A program made the position numbers and the translations under genes. This document shows positions 1 through 8,745 of a stretch of DNA of 38,627 nt, piece after piece; positions within the stretch are counted from its first letter, which is position 1; the number at the start of each line of letters is the position of its first letter. The stretch lies in the NCBI GenBank assembly GCA_913009335.1, contig CAJVXN010000019.1:1-38627 (forward strand). Reading direction: 5' to 3'. The notes under the pieces were generated by a model. The model had not been told where the DNA came from. It made no database searches and saw only the letters and a program-made list of their open reading frames with translations. This DNA comes from an uncultured bacterium (GTDB lineage: Bacteria; Omnitrophota; Gorgyraeia; Ghiorseimicrobiales; Ghiorseimicrobiaceae).

Positions 1-1366
1 CCATTTCATAATGGGTTAGATCGTCAATTACAAGTAAGCGTTTATCCATTTCCGGCATCATACCTGTATACTCGCCCATCTCAAAACCCATCTGCTTAAG
101 CTGATTAATCTCCTCTTGTGTCTTTCGGGGCTTGTATCTCTTCTCATCCGGCCCAACAGTAAGTTCCTCTATGTTTCTACTGTCGGCATCAACCTTGATA
201 TTAGGCAGAACTTTCCTACCCTCATAGTCATCACGGTGAGCAAATTCGTATCCCGCAGAAACTGTGGGCATACCGATTTCTTTAAACAAATACTGATAGC
301 TGTGGGCACGGGAACCGCCTACAAAAAGCATAGCCATCTTACCTTCACAACGCGGCTTAACCTCATTCCGGACTTTTTTTACCTGACGCATTTCTTTATC
401 CACCAACTCTTTAGTCTTTTTAATAAGTTTCTCATCACCAAAATATTCCGCTATTTTTATAAGAGATTTTGCCGTAGCCTCCGCGCTTATAAAATTCACT
501 TTCAGCCAGGGAATACCAAACTTTTTCTCAGTCATATCCGCCATATAATTAATTGAACGATGACACATAACCAGATTGAGATCCGCGGTATGGGCGGAAG
601 CGAACTGATCATAGCTTGAATTTCCGCTAAAAGTCGAGACAAGAGTAATCCCCAGCCGTTCGAATATATCTTCTATCTCAAAGGCATCTCCGCCAATATT
701 ATATTCACCAAGCAAGTTAATCCTGAAATCGCCTTTTTTCGAATTATCATTTGTGCCTACGACATGCTTGAATATTCCATTATTAGCGATGTGATGGCCT
801 GCCGACTGACTTACCCCCTTATATCCCTCGCAGCTAAAACCAAAAACATTAATACCTAATTTCTCCTTCATTTCCCTGGCAATAGCATGGACATCATCAC
901 CGATTAAACCAATAGGACATGTAGAAAATATACTTATCGCCTTTGGCTTAAAAAGATCATACGCCTCCTGAATCGCCTCTCTAAGCTTCTTTTCCCCGCC
1001 GAAAACAATATTCTCATCCTGCATATCTGTGGAAAAACAATACACAAGAAAATTTTCACCCTTTGGCCCGGGTCTGGTCTGATTCCTTCTGGTCAGCCAA
1101 CTATAGTAACCGCATCCGATAGGACCATGAGTAATATTAATAATATCCCGTGTAGGACCAAGTACCACACCTTTACAACCGGCATAGGCGCACCCCCGCT
1201 GAGTGATAATACCGGGAATTGTCCTGACGTTTGATTGAATTTCCTGGTCCACTGCCGGATCACTGATAACCATGGACTTATTTCTTTTTTTGGCAACCTT
1301 GGAAGGATATTTTTTAAGAATGTCCTCTTTGATTACACTCGGGTCCGGTAATTTTTTATTGCTCAT
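1..1366 (-). CDS. nifD: Nitrogenase MoFe protein alpha chain NifD (3' end cut by window edge)
   Basis: This is the alpha subunit of nitrogenase component 1, which with NifK carries the P-cluster and FeMo-cofactor and reduces N2. About 455 codons are visible, reading from 1366 off the left edge with no stop. The P-cluster cysteines lie at about residues 59 (GCAYAG), 85 (GPIGCG) and 150 (STCPIGL). GVSQSAGHHIANN carries the cofactor-pocket His, and NLVMCHRSINYM carries the FeMo-co Cys. The second cofactor ligand (His442 of Azotobacter) should lie beyond the edge. A linker at about residues 385-435 resembles the insertion known in clostridial NifD. An in-frame ATG also exists at 1369, but AGGGGG sits too close to it, so I chose 1366. 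It lies downstream of nifH, nifI1 and nifI2, and nifK probably follows outside the window. The P-cluster and cofactor residues argue against a nitrogenase-like paralogue. Confidence 0.95.
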   Translation of the reverse strand, partial: MSNKKLPDPSVIKEDILKKYPSKVAKKRNKSMVISDPAVDQEIQSNVRTIPGIITQRGCAYAGCKGVVLGPTRDIINITHGPIGCGYYSWLTRRNQTRPGPKGENFLVYCFSTDMQDENIVFGGEKKLREAIQEAYDLFKPKAISIFSTCPIGLIGDDVHAIAREMKEKLGINVFGFSCEGYKGVSQSAGHHIANNGIFKHVVGTNDNSKKGDFRINLLGEYNIGGDAFEIEDIFERLGITLVSTFSGNSSYDQFASAHTADLNLVMCHRSINYMADMTEKKFGIPWLKVNFISAEATAKSLIKIAEYFGDEKLIKKTKELVDKEMRQVKKVRNEVKPRCEGKMAMLFVGGSRAHSYQYLFKEIGMPTVSAGYEFAHRDDYEGRKVLPNIKVDADSRNIEELTVGPDEKRYKPRKTQEEINQLKQMGFEMGEYTGMMPEMDKRLLVIDDLTHYEM

Positions 1367-1374
1367 CATATCCC

Positions 1375-1553
1375 CCTTAATCAAGTTAGCCTTCGCCTTC
1401 GGCTCTGGGCTAACTTCCATAGGGGCTCCGCCCCTCTGGCGTTCCGTCTCGCTCCGTTCGGCTCCACTGTCACCCCTTGGAGGGGATGCTTGCACCCCCT
1501 CCAAACCTTCCTCAACTGATGCATAGGATTTTTTTAATTCCTATGCATCAAGA
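1375..1553. repeat. GC-rich structured intergenic element between nifI2 and nifD
   Basis: This stretch of about 175 bp is clearly richer in GC than its surroundings and contains four inverted repeats. They are a 9-bp pair AAGTTAGCC/GGCTAACTT (1383-1416), AGGGGC/GCCCCT with a 3-nt loop (1421-1435), GGAGGGG/CCCCTCC with extra inner pairing (1479-1502), and an 11-bp perfect pair GATGCATAGGA/TCCTATGCATC with a 10-nt loop (1518-1549). The last hairpin includes the final codons and stop of nifI2. No T-run follows any stem on the minus strand, so these are not ordinary terminators. Possible roles are an mRNA processing or stabilising element that sets nifHI versus nifDK levels, or an interspersed repeat of the genome. 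No coding sequence is supported here. Confidence 0.6.
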
Positions 1554-1921
1554 ACTTTATTTCCGCTCTCAGATGTCCTTACTCTTATAGAATCTATAAC
1601 CGGCATAACAAATATCTTTCCATCTCCCGCGTTTTTAGTCTGATTTACTTCAATTATAGTTTTAACGACTAAATCAACCTTATCATCAGGCAGAACAACC
1701 GTAATTAATCTCTTGGGTACAAGTTTGGGACCCTGTCCAAGTTGAGCGATTGCTTCCTGTCGACCGTTTTCGGCGGCATGAAGCAGCCTATAATCAACCA
1801 ACCCTTTTCCCCTGCCAAGTACCTTACCAGTGGCTGTAAAAGACGATATCCCTACTTCCGCAAGCGCCTTTTTGGTCGCATTTATTTTATTTATACGAAT
1901 TATTGCCATTACTTCTTTCAT
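1541..1921 (-). CDS. nifI2: Nitrogenase PII regulator NifI2
   Basis: This is a GlnB/PII-family protein of 126 residues. In methanogens and anaerobic bacteria NifI1 and NifI2 form a complex that binds dinitrogenase and blocks its activity when fixed nitrogen is available, with 2-oxoglutarate relieving the block. The sequence has a PII-like start (AIIRINKINATKKAL), a T-loop region with GRGKG at about 37-41, a long variable T-loop, and the PII C-terminal signature GDGKIFVMPV near residue 105. The length and the second position after nifI1 match NifI2 rather than NifI1. AAGGAG lies upstream of the ATG, and the stop codon lies inside the arm of a perfect hairpin. The gap to nifI1 is 17 bp. Confidence 0.93.
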   Translation of the reverse strand: MKEVMAIIRINKINATKKALAEVGISSFTATGKVLGRGKGLVDYRLLHAAENGRQEAIAQLGQGPKLVPKRLITVVLPDDKVDLVVKTIIEVNQTKNAGDGKIFVMPVIDSIRVRTSESGNKVLDA

Positions 1922-1938
1922 AAGATATGCTCCTTCAT

Positions 1939-2271
1939 CTATTCCTCCTTAACCCCGGAACTTATTGTATACACTTCAAACACTGGGGAAACAAATATCT
2001 TACCGTCGCCGAATGCTCCGGAATCACTTGTTTTAGCACTCTTAATTATTGACCTAATTACAAAATCCTTATCATTCTCCGGTATCACTGTTATCAATAA
2101 CTCCTTAGGGAGCTCGTCATAAGTTACTTCCCCCACCTTTAATCCTCTCTGCTTACCCCTGCCGAAAACCGACACCTTTGTAACCGCAGGATATCCAGCA
2201 TCAAGCAATCCCGCAAGCACTGCATCTGTTTTCTCAGGCCTTACTATTGACCTTATCATTAACATAGACAT
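1939..2271 (-). CDS. nifI1: Nitrogenase PII regulator NifI1
   Basis: This PII-family protein of 110 residues is the usual partner of NifI2 in post-translational switch-off of nitrogenase. It begins MSMLMIRSIVRPEKTDAVL, has FGRGKQRG at the base of the T-loop and a GDGKIFVSPV signature near the C-terminus. AGGAGG sits seven bases before the ATG. It lies about 40 bp after nifH and 17 bp before nifI2, the standard nifH-I1-I2-D order of group II/III nitrogenase clusters. The position and shorter T-loop identify it as NifI1. Confidence 0.94.
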   Translation of the reverse strand: MSMLMIRSIVRPEKTDAVLAGLLDAGYPAVTKVSVFGRGKQRGLKVGEVTYDELPKELLITVIPENDKDFVIRSIIKSAKTSDSGAFGDGKIFVSPVFEVYTISSGVKEE

Positions 2272-2313
2272 ATTTTTTCCTCCTTTACTGAGCCTCGCCG
2301 GAAACGGGGCAAA

Positions 2314-3225
<912 letters not shown>

Positions 3226-3262
3226 TTAACACACTCAATGTGTACGGCACGCGCGCGGCGTT

Positions 3263-3280
3263 ACGCAAAACTTGTGCCAA
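3263..3280 (-). promoter_or_regulatory. Sigma-54 (RpoN) promoter for nifHI1I2D
   Basis: The minus strand reads TTGGCACAAGTTTTGCGT. The GG (-24) and GC (-12) doublets are exactly 10 bases apart, as in the consensus TGGCAC-N5-TTGC, and nearly all consensus bases are present. The start of transcription would be near 3253, giving a nifH leader of about 115 nt. Sigma-54 promoters need an enhancer-binding activator, and none is encoded in this window. Confidence 0.8.
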
Positions 3281-3497
3281 AATTAGATAAAGCGCTTATT
3301 GAAACATTGAATTCCTCATTACTCAATGCCAATAAACGCCTTTGTTTAATGAAATCGTAATCCTTATTCTGTTTCTAGCCTAAAAAACAACTTACCAAAT
3401 ATTCTACACTACAATGTGCTTCTACTATTAAAAGTAAAAAAGTAGGGGTCCTGGTAACTCCAATGAATAATATTTTTAAATTCTTTTAACAAAACTG
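3281..3497. other. Upstream activator region of the nif promoter, non-coding
   Basis: No gene is supported in this AT-rich stretch between the sigma-54 promoter and the next gene. It holds a 6-bp dyad CATTGA-N12-TCAATG at 3305-3328, about 30-50 bp upstream of the -24 element. The half site ACTCAATG recurs at 3233-3240 on the other side of the promoter. The dyad could be an activator site, but it does not match the NifA consensus TGT-N10-ACA, and I did not find that consensus here. Confidence 0.35.
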
Positions 3498-4076
3498 CTA
3501 CCTTGATTTGAGAATAGACTTAACGGGCTCACCCTGAACCTTAGCTTGCTTCTCAGCAATAGTTTTCATAAACCCAAAGAAGTGATTATAAGTTCGCATA
3601 GAATTTTGATTATACTCGAGCCCGATATCAAGTTTTAACAAGAAGGGCTCAGAACCCACTTCGTATACCCAAACTTTTATATATCCCGGATCAGATTTAG
3701 AAAAATTTACCTTATAAGTATAACTCTTGCATTCCGGAAGTAACTGCTCAAGCGTTTTCGGCGTTCCGCTATTCAAGGACATAACAATAAGCCATTCCGG
3801 AAGATACTCAACACCTAAGAAATTATCAAATGAACCTAATTCCTTATCGATAAGCTCGGCTAAACCAAGAGTTAAAGCCTCCCTATCATTTTCTATGTCT
3901 TGCACCCTATAATCTTTAGGCATATAAAAATAGTTAAATAGCTTTTTAAAATCTCCTTTTTGGATTTTATTCATTATTATTTCATCAAATGTAACCGCCT
4001 CCTGCGCCAAAGAAACACTAACAAAACAAAACTGCACCAACAAAAAACTTATAAAAACCATTAACCTTTTTTTCAT
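3498..4076 (-). CDS. Secreted protein of unknown function
   Basis: I do not recognise this family. The product is about 192 residues with a clear signal peptide: a basic start MKKRLMVF, a hydrophobic core, and a likely cleavage after VSLAQ near residue 25. The mature part is mixed alpha/beta in character, with no cysteines apart from one in CKSYTYKVNF, and no membrane segment. Upstream alternatives at 4082 (ATG) and 4085 (GTG) sit too close to AAAGGGAG, so I took the ATG at 4076, eight bases from it. It follows msrAB by about 65 bp and ends well before the nif promoter, so it probably belongs to the transcript from the right, not to nif. It is likely periplasmic. Confidence 0.7.
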   Translation of the reverse strand: MKKRLMVFISFLLVQFCFVSVSLAQEAVTFDEIIMNKIQKGDFKKLFNYFYMPKDYRVQDIENDREALTLGLAELIDKELGSFDNFLGVEYLPEWLIVMSLNSGTPKTLEQLLPECKSYTYKVNFSKSDPGYIKVWVYEVGSEPFLLKLDIGLEYNQNSMRTYNHFFGFMKTIAEKQAKVQGEPVKSILKSR

Positions 4077-4141
4077 TATCATCACTCCCTTTAAACATCT
4101 TTAAATTTTAAGTAACCTGAAATATTGCACTATATTTTAAT

Positions 4142-5215
4142 TTATTCTTCAAAAATCTTTCTATATTCTAAATATCCTTCCTCTTCTAGATTATCTTTAG
4201 CTATAAAACGAAGGGCTGCTGAATTTATACAATAACGAAATCCCGAAGGCTTCGGACCATCATTGAAAACATGCCCTAAGTGTGAATCTGCATGCCTGCT
4301 TCTTACTTCGGTTCGCAGGTTTAAAAAACACCTGTCTTCCTTTTCAACAATATTATCAGGCTCAAGCGGCTTGCTAAAACTCGGCCATCCGGTTCCGGAC
4401 TTAAACTTATCACGCGAGCCAAAAAGCGGCTCACCCGATACAATATCTACATAAATACCATCTTTTTCATTATTCCAATATTCATTATTAAACGCGGGTT
4501 CAGTCGCATTTTTACGAGCAACCCTATATTGCAAAGGGGTAAGTCTTAACATAAGCTCTTTATCCGATGGCCGGAGATAAGCTTTGTCTTCTTTTAATAT
4601 GGGACGATTCTTCAAATCATTTTTCCATATTTTATTTAAAAAACGATCCCGACCTGAACCTAAACGATAAATTTTATATCTTATGGGCTTCTTTTTATAA
4701 TAATCCTGATGATATTCTTCCGCAGGATAAAATAGAGATGCCTCTATAATCTCCGTAACAATCGCCTTATTATACCTTCCTGATTTATTTAACTCACCCT
4801 TTGATTCTTCAGCCAGTTTTTTTTGGTTTTTACCCTGATAAAAAATAGCTGTCGTGTATTGCTGGCCTCGGTCAACAAATTGACCGCCAGAATCAGTAGG
4901 ATCTATCTGGCGCCAAAAAACACTAAGTAATCTTTGATATGTTATCTTGGATGGATCATATGTAATCTGAACAGCTTCACGATGCCCACCCACACCGGAG
5001 GAAACATCCTCATAAGTAGGATCAGTTTTCTCTCCGCCGGTATAACCGGATACAACACCAACCACACCATCCAGCTTTTCAAAAGGATGCTCCATACACC
5101 AAAAACAACCCCCGGCAAAGATGGCGGTATTGAATTTTGTCTCTGGGTGTGAATCTAAAGGCACCATAAACAAAACAAGTAGCGCGACTAAATACTTACT
5201 TATCTTTAGAAACAT
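4142..5215 (-). CDS. msrAB: Secreted bifunctional methionine sulfoxide reductase MsrA-MsrB
   Basis: This fusion enzyme repairs both S- and R-methionine sulfoxide in oxidised proteins. An N-terminal hydrophobic segment (residues 5-20) suggests export. The MsrA domain follows with the catalytic motif GCFWC at 36-40. The MsrB domain fills the C-terminal 150 residues, with catalytic Cys329 in [11 protein letters not shown], a resolving candidate Cys296 in [11 protein letters not shown], and the conserved stretch [16 protein letters not shown]. The zinc-binding CxxC pairs of many MsrB proteins are absent, as in Neisseria-type MsrAB. The length of 357 residues fits A-B fusions. No good ribosome site precedes the ATG. 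An envelope repair enzyme beside nitrogenase in a presumed anaerobe suggests exposure to oxidants. Confidence 0.95.
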   Translation of the reverse strand: MFLKISKYLVALLVLFMVPLDSHPETKFNTAIFAGGCFWCMEHPFEKLDGVVGVVSGYTGGEKTDPTYEDVSSGVGGHREAVQITYDPSKITYQRLLSVFWRQIDPTDSGGQFVDRGQQYTTAIFYQGKNQKKLAEESKGELNKSGRYNKAIVTEIIEASLFYPAEEYHQDYYKKKPIRYKIYRLGSGRDRFLNKIWKNDLKNRPILKEDKAYLRPSDKELMLRLTPLQYRVARKNATEPAFNNEYWNNEKDGIYVDIVSGEPLFGSRDKFKSGTGWPSFSKPLEPDNIVEKEDRCFLNLRTEVRSRHADSHLGHVFNDGPKPSGFRYCINSAALRFIAKDNLEEEGYLEYRKIFEE

Positions 5216-5290
5216 CGAAAAAATACAATTAACTTTTTAAAAACTAAAAATCAGCTGAAAACAAAGAACAAAATATTGGCTGTTAATATT

Positions 5291-5671
5291 TTATTTTGCA
5301 TTGCTTAAAACCTCTTCTATCTTATTTATCAGGCTTTCTTTCTTTATGGGTTTTACAAGAAAATCATCTGCCCCTGCCGTAAAAACTTTTTCTCTACTCT
5401 CATCTCCGCACATGCCGGAAATAATAACTATAGGGATATTCGCTGTACATAGATTCTTCTTTATAGCGTGGCAGATTTTTATTCCGTTTGGCTCCGGCAT
5501 TACGATATTTAATAAGATAATATTCGGCTTAAATTCATTTATTTGATTGATTAAATCTCCTGTATCTGCTACAGCCATAACTTCATATTTACCCTTCCTT
5601 GTCAGGATTGACTTAGCAAAATGCAAATAAACAGCCTCATCATCAACTATCAATATCTTTTTCTTTACCAT
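5291..5671 (-). CDS. Single-domain receiver protein with Asn in place of the phosphoacceptor Asp
   Basis: A stand-alone CheY-like receiver of 126 residues. The acidic pair D10-D11 (LIVDDE) and the conserved Lys (FLVKPIKK) are present. The position that should be the phosphorylated Asp is Asn55 (IILLNIVMP), encoded by AAT. Its neighbour at 5742-6122 has the same length, about half identical residues, and Asp55 in the same place. The two also share TTAATATTTTATTT at their 3' ends, so this is a tandem duplicate that has lost normal phosphorylation. It may act as a constitutive form, a decoy or a partner of its twin. It has no output domain. Confidence 0.9.
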   Translation of the reverse strand: MVKKKILIVDDEAVYLHFAKSILTRKGKYEVMAVADTGDLINQINEFKPNIILLNIVMPEPNGIKICHAIKKNLCTANIPIVIISGMCGDESREKVFTAGADDFLVKPIKKESLINKIEEVLSNAK

Positions 5672-5741
5672 ACTAATTAGCCTTGCTTAAATATTGATTT
5701 GATTCAACTTTTAAAACAGCTAAATATTAGTTCTTAATATT

Positions 5742-6122
5742 TTATTTCTGACTGCCTAAAATCAACTCTATCTTATTTAATAGATCTTCTTTTTTTACCG
5801 GCTTTGCAATAAAATCATAGGCACCCGCCTTAAATGCCTTCAATCTCTCTTCATCTCTATCCATAGCCGAAAGCATAACAACGGGAATATCCTTTACAGC
5901 CGGGTCATTTTTTAACGCACGACACACCTCTATCCCATTTGCGCCGGGCATTATTATATCAAGCAAAATAATATCCGGCTTAAATTTGCTTATCCGGTTG
6001 ACTAAATTATCTGTGTTTAAAAGTGCCATAATTTCATATTTACCCGTTGCTTCTAATATCGAATCAAGGAATTTTAAAAAAACCACCTCATCGTCAACTA
6101 ATAATATCTTTTTCTTTTCCAT
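5742..6122 (-). CDS. Single-domain response regulator (CheY-like receiver)
   Basis: A receiver domain of 126 residues with a complete active site: D10-D11 (LLVDDE), phosphoacceptor Asp55 (IILLDIIMPG), Ser (MLSAMD) and Lys (FIAKPVKK). It has no DNA-binding or enzymatic output, so it must act through protein contacts. The frame extends to an ATG at 6137, but AGGAAG lies six bases before the internal ATG at 6122, and that start gives the same length as its duplicate. No cognate kinase is adjacent. Confidence 0.92.
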   Translation of the reverse strand: MEKKKILLVDDEVVFLKFLDSILEATGKYEIMALLNTDNLVNRISKFKPDIILLDIIMPGANGIEVCRALKNDPAVKDIPVVMLSAMDRDEERLKAFKAGAYDFIAKPVKKEDLLNKIELILGSQK

Positions 6123-6199
6123 TTTATCTTCCTGCATGCTTAAAAATATTGCCCCATCATAGACTAACGTTTGGTCACAATTAAGCTTATTGCCTTAAC

Positions 6200-6637
6200 C
6201 TAGGTCTTATTTTGCCCGGAATCAAACAAAACCTTTACTTTGAGAGTAGAAAAATAGCAAATTAAAGATATATATACAAACAAAACTATACCTTTAAATA
6301 TAATAAAATGATATAAATACCTATATTGCTGCGGATTCTTGCAAGAAAACCAATCAAGGCAAATGCTATAAGCCAATAATAAAACAGCAAATGACGCAAG
6401 AATAACTATTAAAATACGGCTCCACTTTTTACGCAACATCACTGAAACTCCGCAAATAACAGAAAGCACGCCATAAACTAAAAAAACAATACCTCCCAGT
6501 TTAAAATTATAAAAATCGCTAAAAAAAATAGTGCTCCATGTAATACAAAATATACCTGCAGCTAGAGTAAAGATTGCATATAGCGTAAACATAAACAGCC
6601 CTTTTTCTGTCCTGGATGAATTAGTTATATTTTCCAT
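6200..6637 (-). CDS. Small four-helix membrane protein, paralogue family member 1
   Basis: The function is unknown. The product is 145 residues with four predicted membrane helices at about 14-34, 44-64, 72-91 and 107-130. It shares features with the proteins at 7628-8083 and 8903-9352: similar length, a Trp/Phe-x-Arg after the second helix (KKWSRILIVILASF) and a C-terminal motif of the form F-x3-K-V-x2-L-F (FSTLKVKVLFDSG). A ribosome site (GAGGATAGG) precedes the ATG. It is probably a divergent copy of the same ancestral gene. Confidence 0.75.
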   Translation of the reverse strand: MENITNSSRTEKGLFMFTLYAIFTLAAGIFCITWSTIFFSDFYNFKLGGIVFLVYGVLSVICGVSVMLRKKWSRILIVILASFAVLLLAYSICLDWFSCKNPQQYRYLYHFIIFKGIVLFVYISLICYFSTLKVKVLFDSGQNKT

Positions 6638-6732
6638 AGCCTATCCTCTTAGTGAATATTCCGCGCTTAATAAACAAAAGGTAAATTGTTGTCTACTTAT
6701 TATTTACACTAAATCGCCCGCGATGTAAATCA

Positions 6733-7032
6733 TTATTTTAGATCTTTAGCCTTTATATCAGCATCATTTGCTTTAGCGATAATATTATAACCTAACTCGT
6801 TCTTGCAATCTTCGTAGCCCATATCATAACCCTTTAATGCTCCCAAGTGATAAGTCGTGCGGTCATAAACGATCCAACCAAGAATTAAAAATACTCCGCC
6901 AAAAAAAGCAAAAAACTTAGGTGCCATCTCCTTTAATAAAATCAACATTATTATACCTATGGCCAATAAAATAAAACTCATATTCCAATATTTCTTTCTT
7001 TCCTTTATGACTTTTTTTACTTCTTCATTCAT
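6733..7032 (-). CDS. Small two-helix membrane protein of unknown function
   Basis: The product is 99 residues. A charged N-terminus rich in Glu and Lys is followed by two hydrophobic helices at about 17-35 and 38-57, then a soluble tail. GGGAG precedes the ATG. It lies 28 bp after the cyclic-nucleotide-binding protein gene and may be co-transcribed with it. I recognise no family. Confidence 0.7.
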   Translation of the reverse strand: MNEEVKKVIKERKKYWNMSFILLAIGIIMLILLKEMAPKFFAFFGGVFLILGWIVYDRTTYHLGALKGYDMGYEDCKNELGYNIIAKANDADIKAKDLK

Positions 7033-7060
7033 CGCGTATCTCCCAAATTTGGTTATTTAA

Positions 7061-7552
7061 TTATTTTTCCATAAAATAATGCAGCATTGTTTCGTCTGTT
7101 TTATGCAGTCTGCGACACGCCTCTCTAGCTATATTTAGTATCAATAATCCAAATAATTCCTTATCTAACTCAAAAATCGAAAACAGGGCCTTCCGGGACA
7201 GAACGATAAGTTCCGTATCTGCAACTGCTACAGCATTTGCCGAATGCGGCTCAATGCCAATAATCGATACCTCTCCGAAGCAATCTCCAACGGTAAATTC
7301 AATAAGCTCCATAGGCTTATCCTCTACGCTGGCAACAATCTTAACTCTACCTTCACGAATAATATAGATATAGCTAGGTTCACCCCCTTGCTTAAATATG
7401 TATTCATCAGCCCTATAGTAAACCTTCTTTAGTAGTTTAAAAATAAAGTTAAGCTGTTTATCGGAAAACCCGCCAAAAATAGATATTTTATTAATAATAG
7501 TAAGGATTGTTTCAATGCCTACAAGGGGCAGGTATGTTTTTTGTTCAATCAT
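7061..7552 (-). CDS. Stand-alone cyclic-nucleotide-binding domain protein (Crp-like sensor, no HTH)
   Basis: A cNMP-binding beta-roll fills most of the 163 residues. Marks of the family are ADEYIFKQGGEPSYIYIIREG (a glycine turn), GDCFGEVSIIG in the place of the phosphate-binding cassette, and VADTELIVLSRKAL. The Arg that contacts cyclic phosphate in true cAMP receptors is not obvious after GEVS, so the ligand is uncertain. The protein ends after the C-helix (REACRRLHKTDETML) with no helix-turn-helix, so it is not a Crp/Fnr transcription factor. It may bind a partner, perhaps one of the membrane proteins or receivers nearby. Confidence 0.85.
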   Translation of the reverse strand: MIEQKTYLPLVGIETILTIINKISIFGGFSDKQLNFIFKLLKKVYYRADEYIFKQGGEPSYIYIIREGRVKIVASVEDKPMELIEFTVGDCFGEVSIIGIEPHSANAVAVADTELIVLSRKALFSIFELDKELFGLLILNIAREACRRLHKTDETMLHYFMEK

Positions 7553-7627
7553 CTTCTTAGCGAATTTATATTTTTTGGCAGTGACGGAAAATATATGATT
7601 ATCTATCTGAGTATATTTTTAAGAAGA

Positions 7628-8083
7628 TTATTTAAATAATGCCTGGACTCTAGGGCGGCCAAAAAAGATTATGTAGACTAGCGCGAATAGTATCGGCTCT
7701 ACCCCCATCAAAAACCCTTTCATATTTTGCATCTGGGATGTAAACAACCATAAATAAAAAATATTATTTAAACATAGCAAGATATTTATCGAAGCGATCC
7801 AAACAACAATAGTTCGCGCAAAGTCCTTAAGCATCAACATGCCAAAACCGCAAATAATCAATAAAGCAGCGCATCCTAAGCTAAGGAAATAAGTCAAGAT
7901 ATAGGCATCAGCACTTGCATTCATAAGAACAGGTAATTTTAGCATGGCCCCTCCGCCGAAAGAAGCCATAAGCAATACATCGGGCATAGAAATCGATAAC
8001 CAATCCCAGGATATAAAAAATATTTCAATTACTATTAAGATCCCACTTAAAAAGATTATACTTATTAATCTTATTCTATCCAT
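7628..8083 (-). CDS. Small four-helix membrane protein, paralogue family member 2
   Basis: The product is about 151 residues with hydrophobic helices at about 5-24, 47-76, 83-104 and 120-140. It has the shared pattern KDFARTIVVWIASINILLC in the third helix and ends FFGRPRVQALFK, which matches the RP-x-aliphatic-x-ALF ending of the protein at 8903-9352. AGGGGG lies four bases before one ATG (8086) and seven before the next (8083), so I chose the latter. The function is unknown. Confidence 0.75.
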   Translation of the reverse strand: MDRIRLISIIFLSGILIVIEIFFISWDWLSISMPDVLLMASFGGGAMLKLPVLMNASADAYILTYFLSLGCAALLIICGFGMLMLKDFARTIVVWIASINILLCLNNIFYLWLFTSQMQNMKGFLMGVEPILFALVYIIFFGRPRVQALFK

Positions 8084-8159
8084 CATCTCTCCCCCTTGAA
8101 TAACTTTACATTCTTTCGCATTTTGGAAAATATGCAGTTAAAAAGACGACTGAATCTTA

Positions 8160-8606
8160 TCATTCAATACCCCCGTCAATCTCTTCATCGGCTAGCGGAG
8201 ATTCAATCCATTTACACATCAGACCCTGTAACCACTGCCCATCTTCATTCTTAACAGGAAAAATTCCAACTATATCTACATCCTTTCCATCGCCGCCTTC
8301 AATACCATCTTTACCATAGCTAATAAGCGAAACTAAATCGCCATAAGCCAAATCATCATAATCAATTTCGAAAATTATCTCTCTGCCCCAACCATCCCTA
8401 ATACAGTTACTAAATCCTCCGATAGTAGGCAAATCAGACAATCCCTCCGGAAGGGCATTATAGATATTGACATATTTTAAAATACGCCTTTTTATCATAT
8501 GCATGCTTGCGGATGTTACAGATTCAGGCGAATTAACGCTATTGGCTTTTAATACAATAATTGAGCTAAAAGCAGCCAATATCAAAACAAGGACTATTTT
8601 TTTCAT
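8160..8606 (-). CDS. Exported protein with a GspG-like (pseudopilin) C-terminal signature
   Basis: A short N-terminal hydrophobic segment (residues 3-20) is followed by an exported domain, 148 residues in all. The part with DGWGREIIFEIDYDD and then SYGKDGIEGGDGKDVDI resembles the C-terminal region of type II secretion major pseudopilins, where DPWG and SYGADG-type motifs shape the calcium-binding loop. It lacks the pre-pilin cleavage site (G/FTLIE) and the long amphipathic N-terminal helix. It is therefore not a normal pseudopilin but a soluble or anchored derivative. Two cysteines (NCIRDG, LMCKW) might form a disulfide. Confidence 0.7.
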   Translation of the reverse strand: MKKIVLVLILAAFSSIIVLKANSVNSPESVTSASMHMIKRRILKYVNIYNALPEGLSDLPTIGGFSNCIRDGWGREIIFEIDYDDLAYGDLVSLISYGKDGIEGGDGKDVDIVGIFPVKNEDGQWLQGLMCKWIESPLADEEIDGGIE

Positions 8607-8712
8607 TTTTATATCGTTTTCCTGATAAGTATCAACAACCTAAAAATTAAAAGTTTATATTATTATTATTGTAACATCTAATAAATACAAGAAAAGGTCT
8701 TTTTATGCGCTA

Positions 8713-8742
8713 TTAAGATTTATATATGCCATATAATCTTAA
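8713..8742. repeat. Inverted repeat downstream of the 36-residue gene
   Basis: An 8-bp perfect dyad TTAAGATT/AATCTTAA with a further ATAT/ATAT inside the loop begins four bases after the stop at 8746. No T-run follows on the minus strand, so it is a weak terminator candidate or a 3' stabilising stem. The rest of the gap up to 8606-8700 is AT-rich, and I see nothing else in it. Confidence 0.45.
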
Positions 8743-8745
8743 AAT

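Noticed and set aside
116-556. Plus-strand open frame of 146 codons
   Set aside because: It lies wholly antisense to nifD, whose conserved residues are clear, and the product has no family features.
1742-2122. Plus-strand open frame of 126 codons
   Set aside because: It is antisense to nifI2 and nifI1 and has no recognisable domain.
2272-2313. Possible hairpin between nifH and nifI1
   Set aside because: The arms GCCCCG and CGAGGC have a mismatch and no T-run follows, so I do not list it as an element.
3281-3497. NifA-type upstream site TGT-N10-ACA
   Set aside because: No exact match was found by eye, so the activator of the sigma-54 promoter stays unknown.
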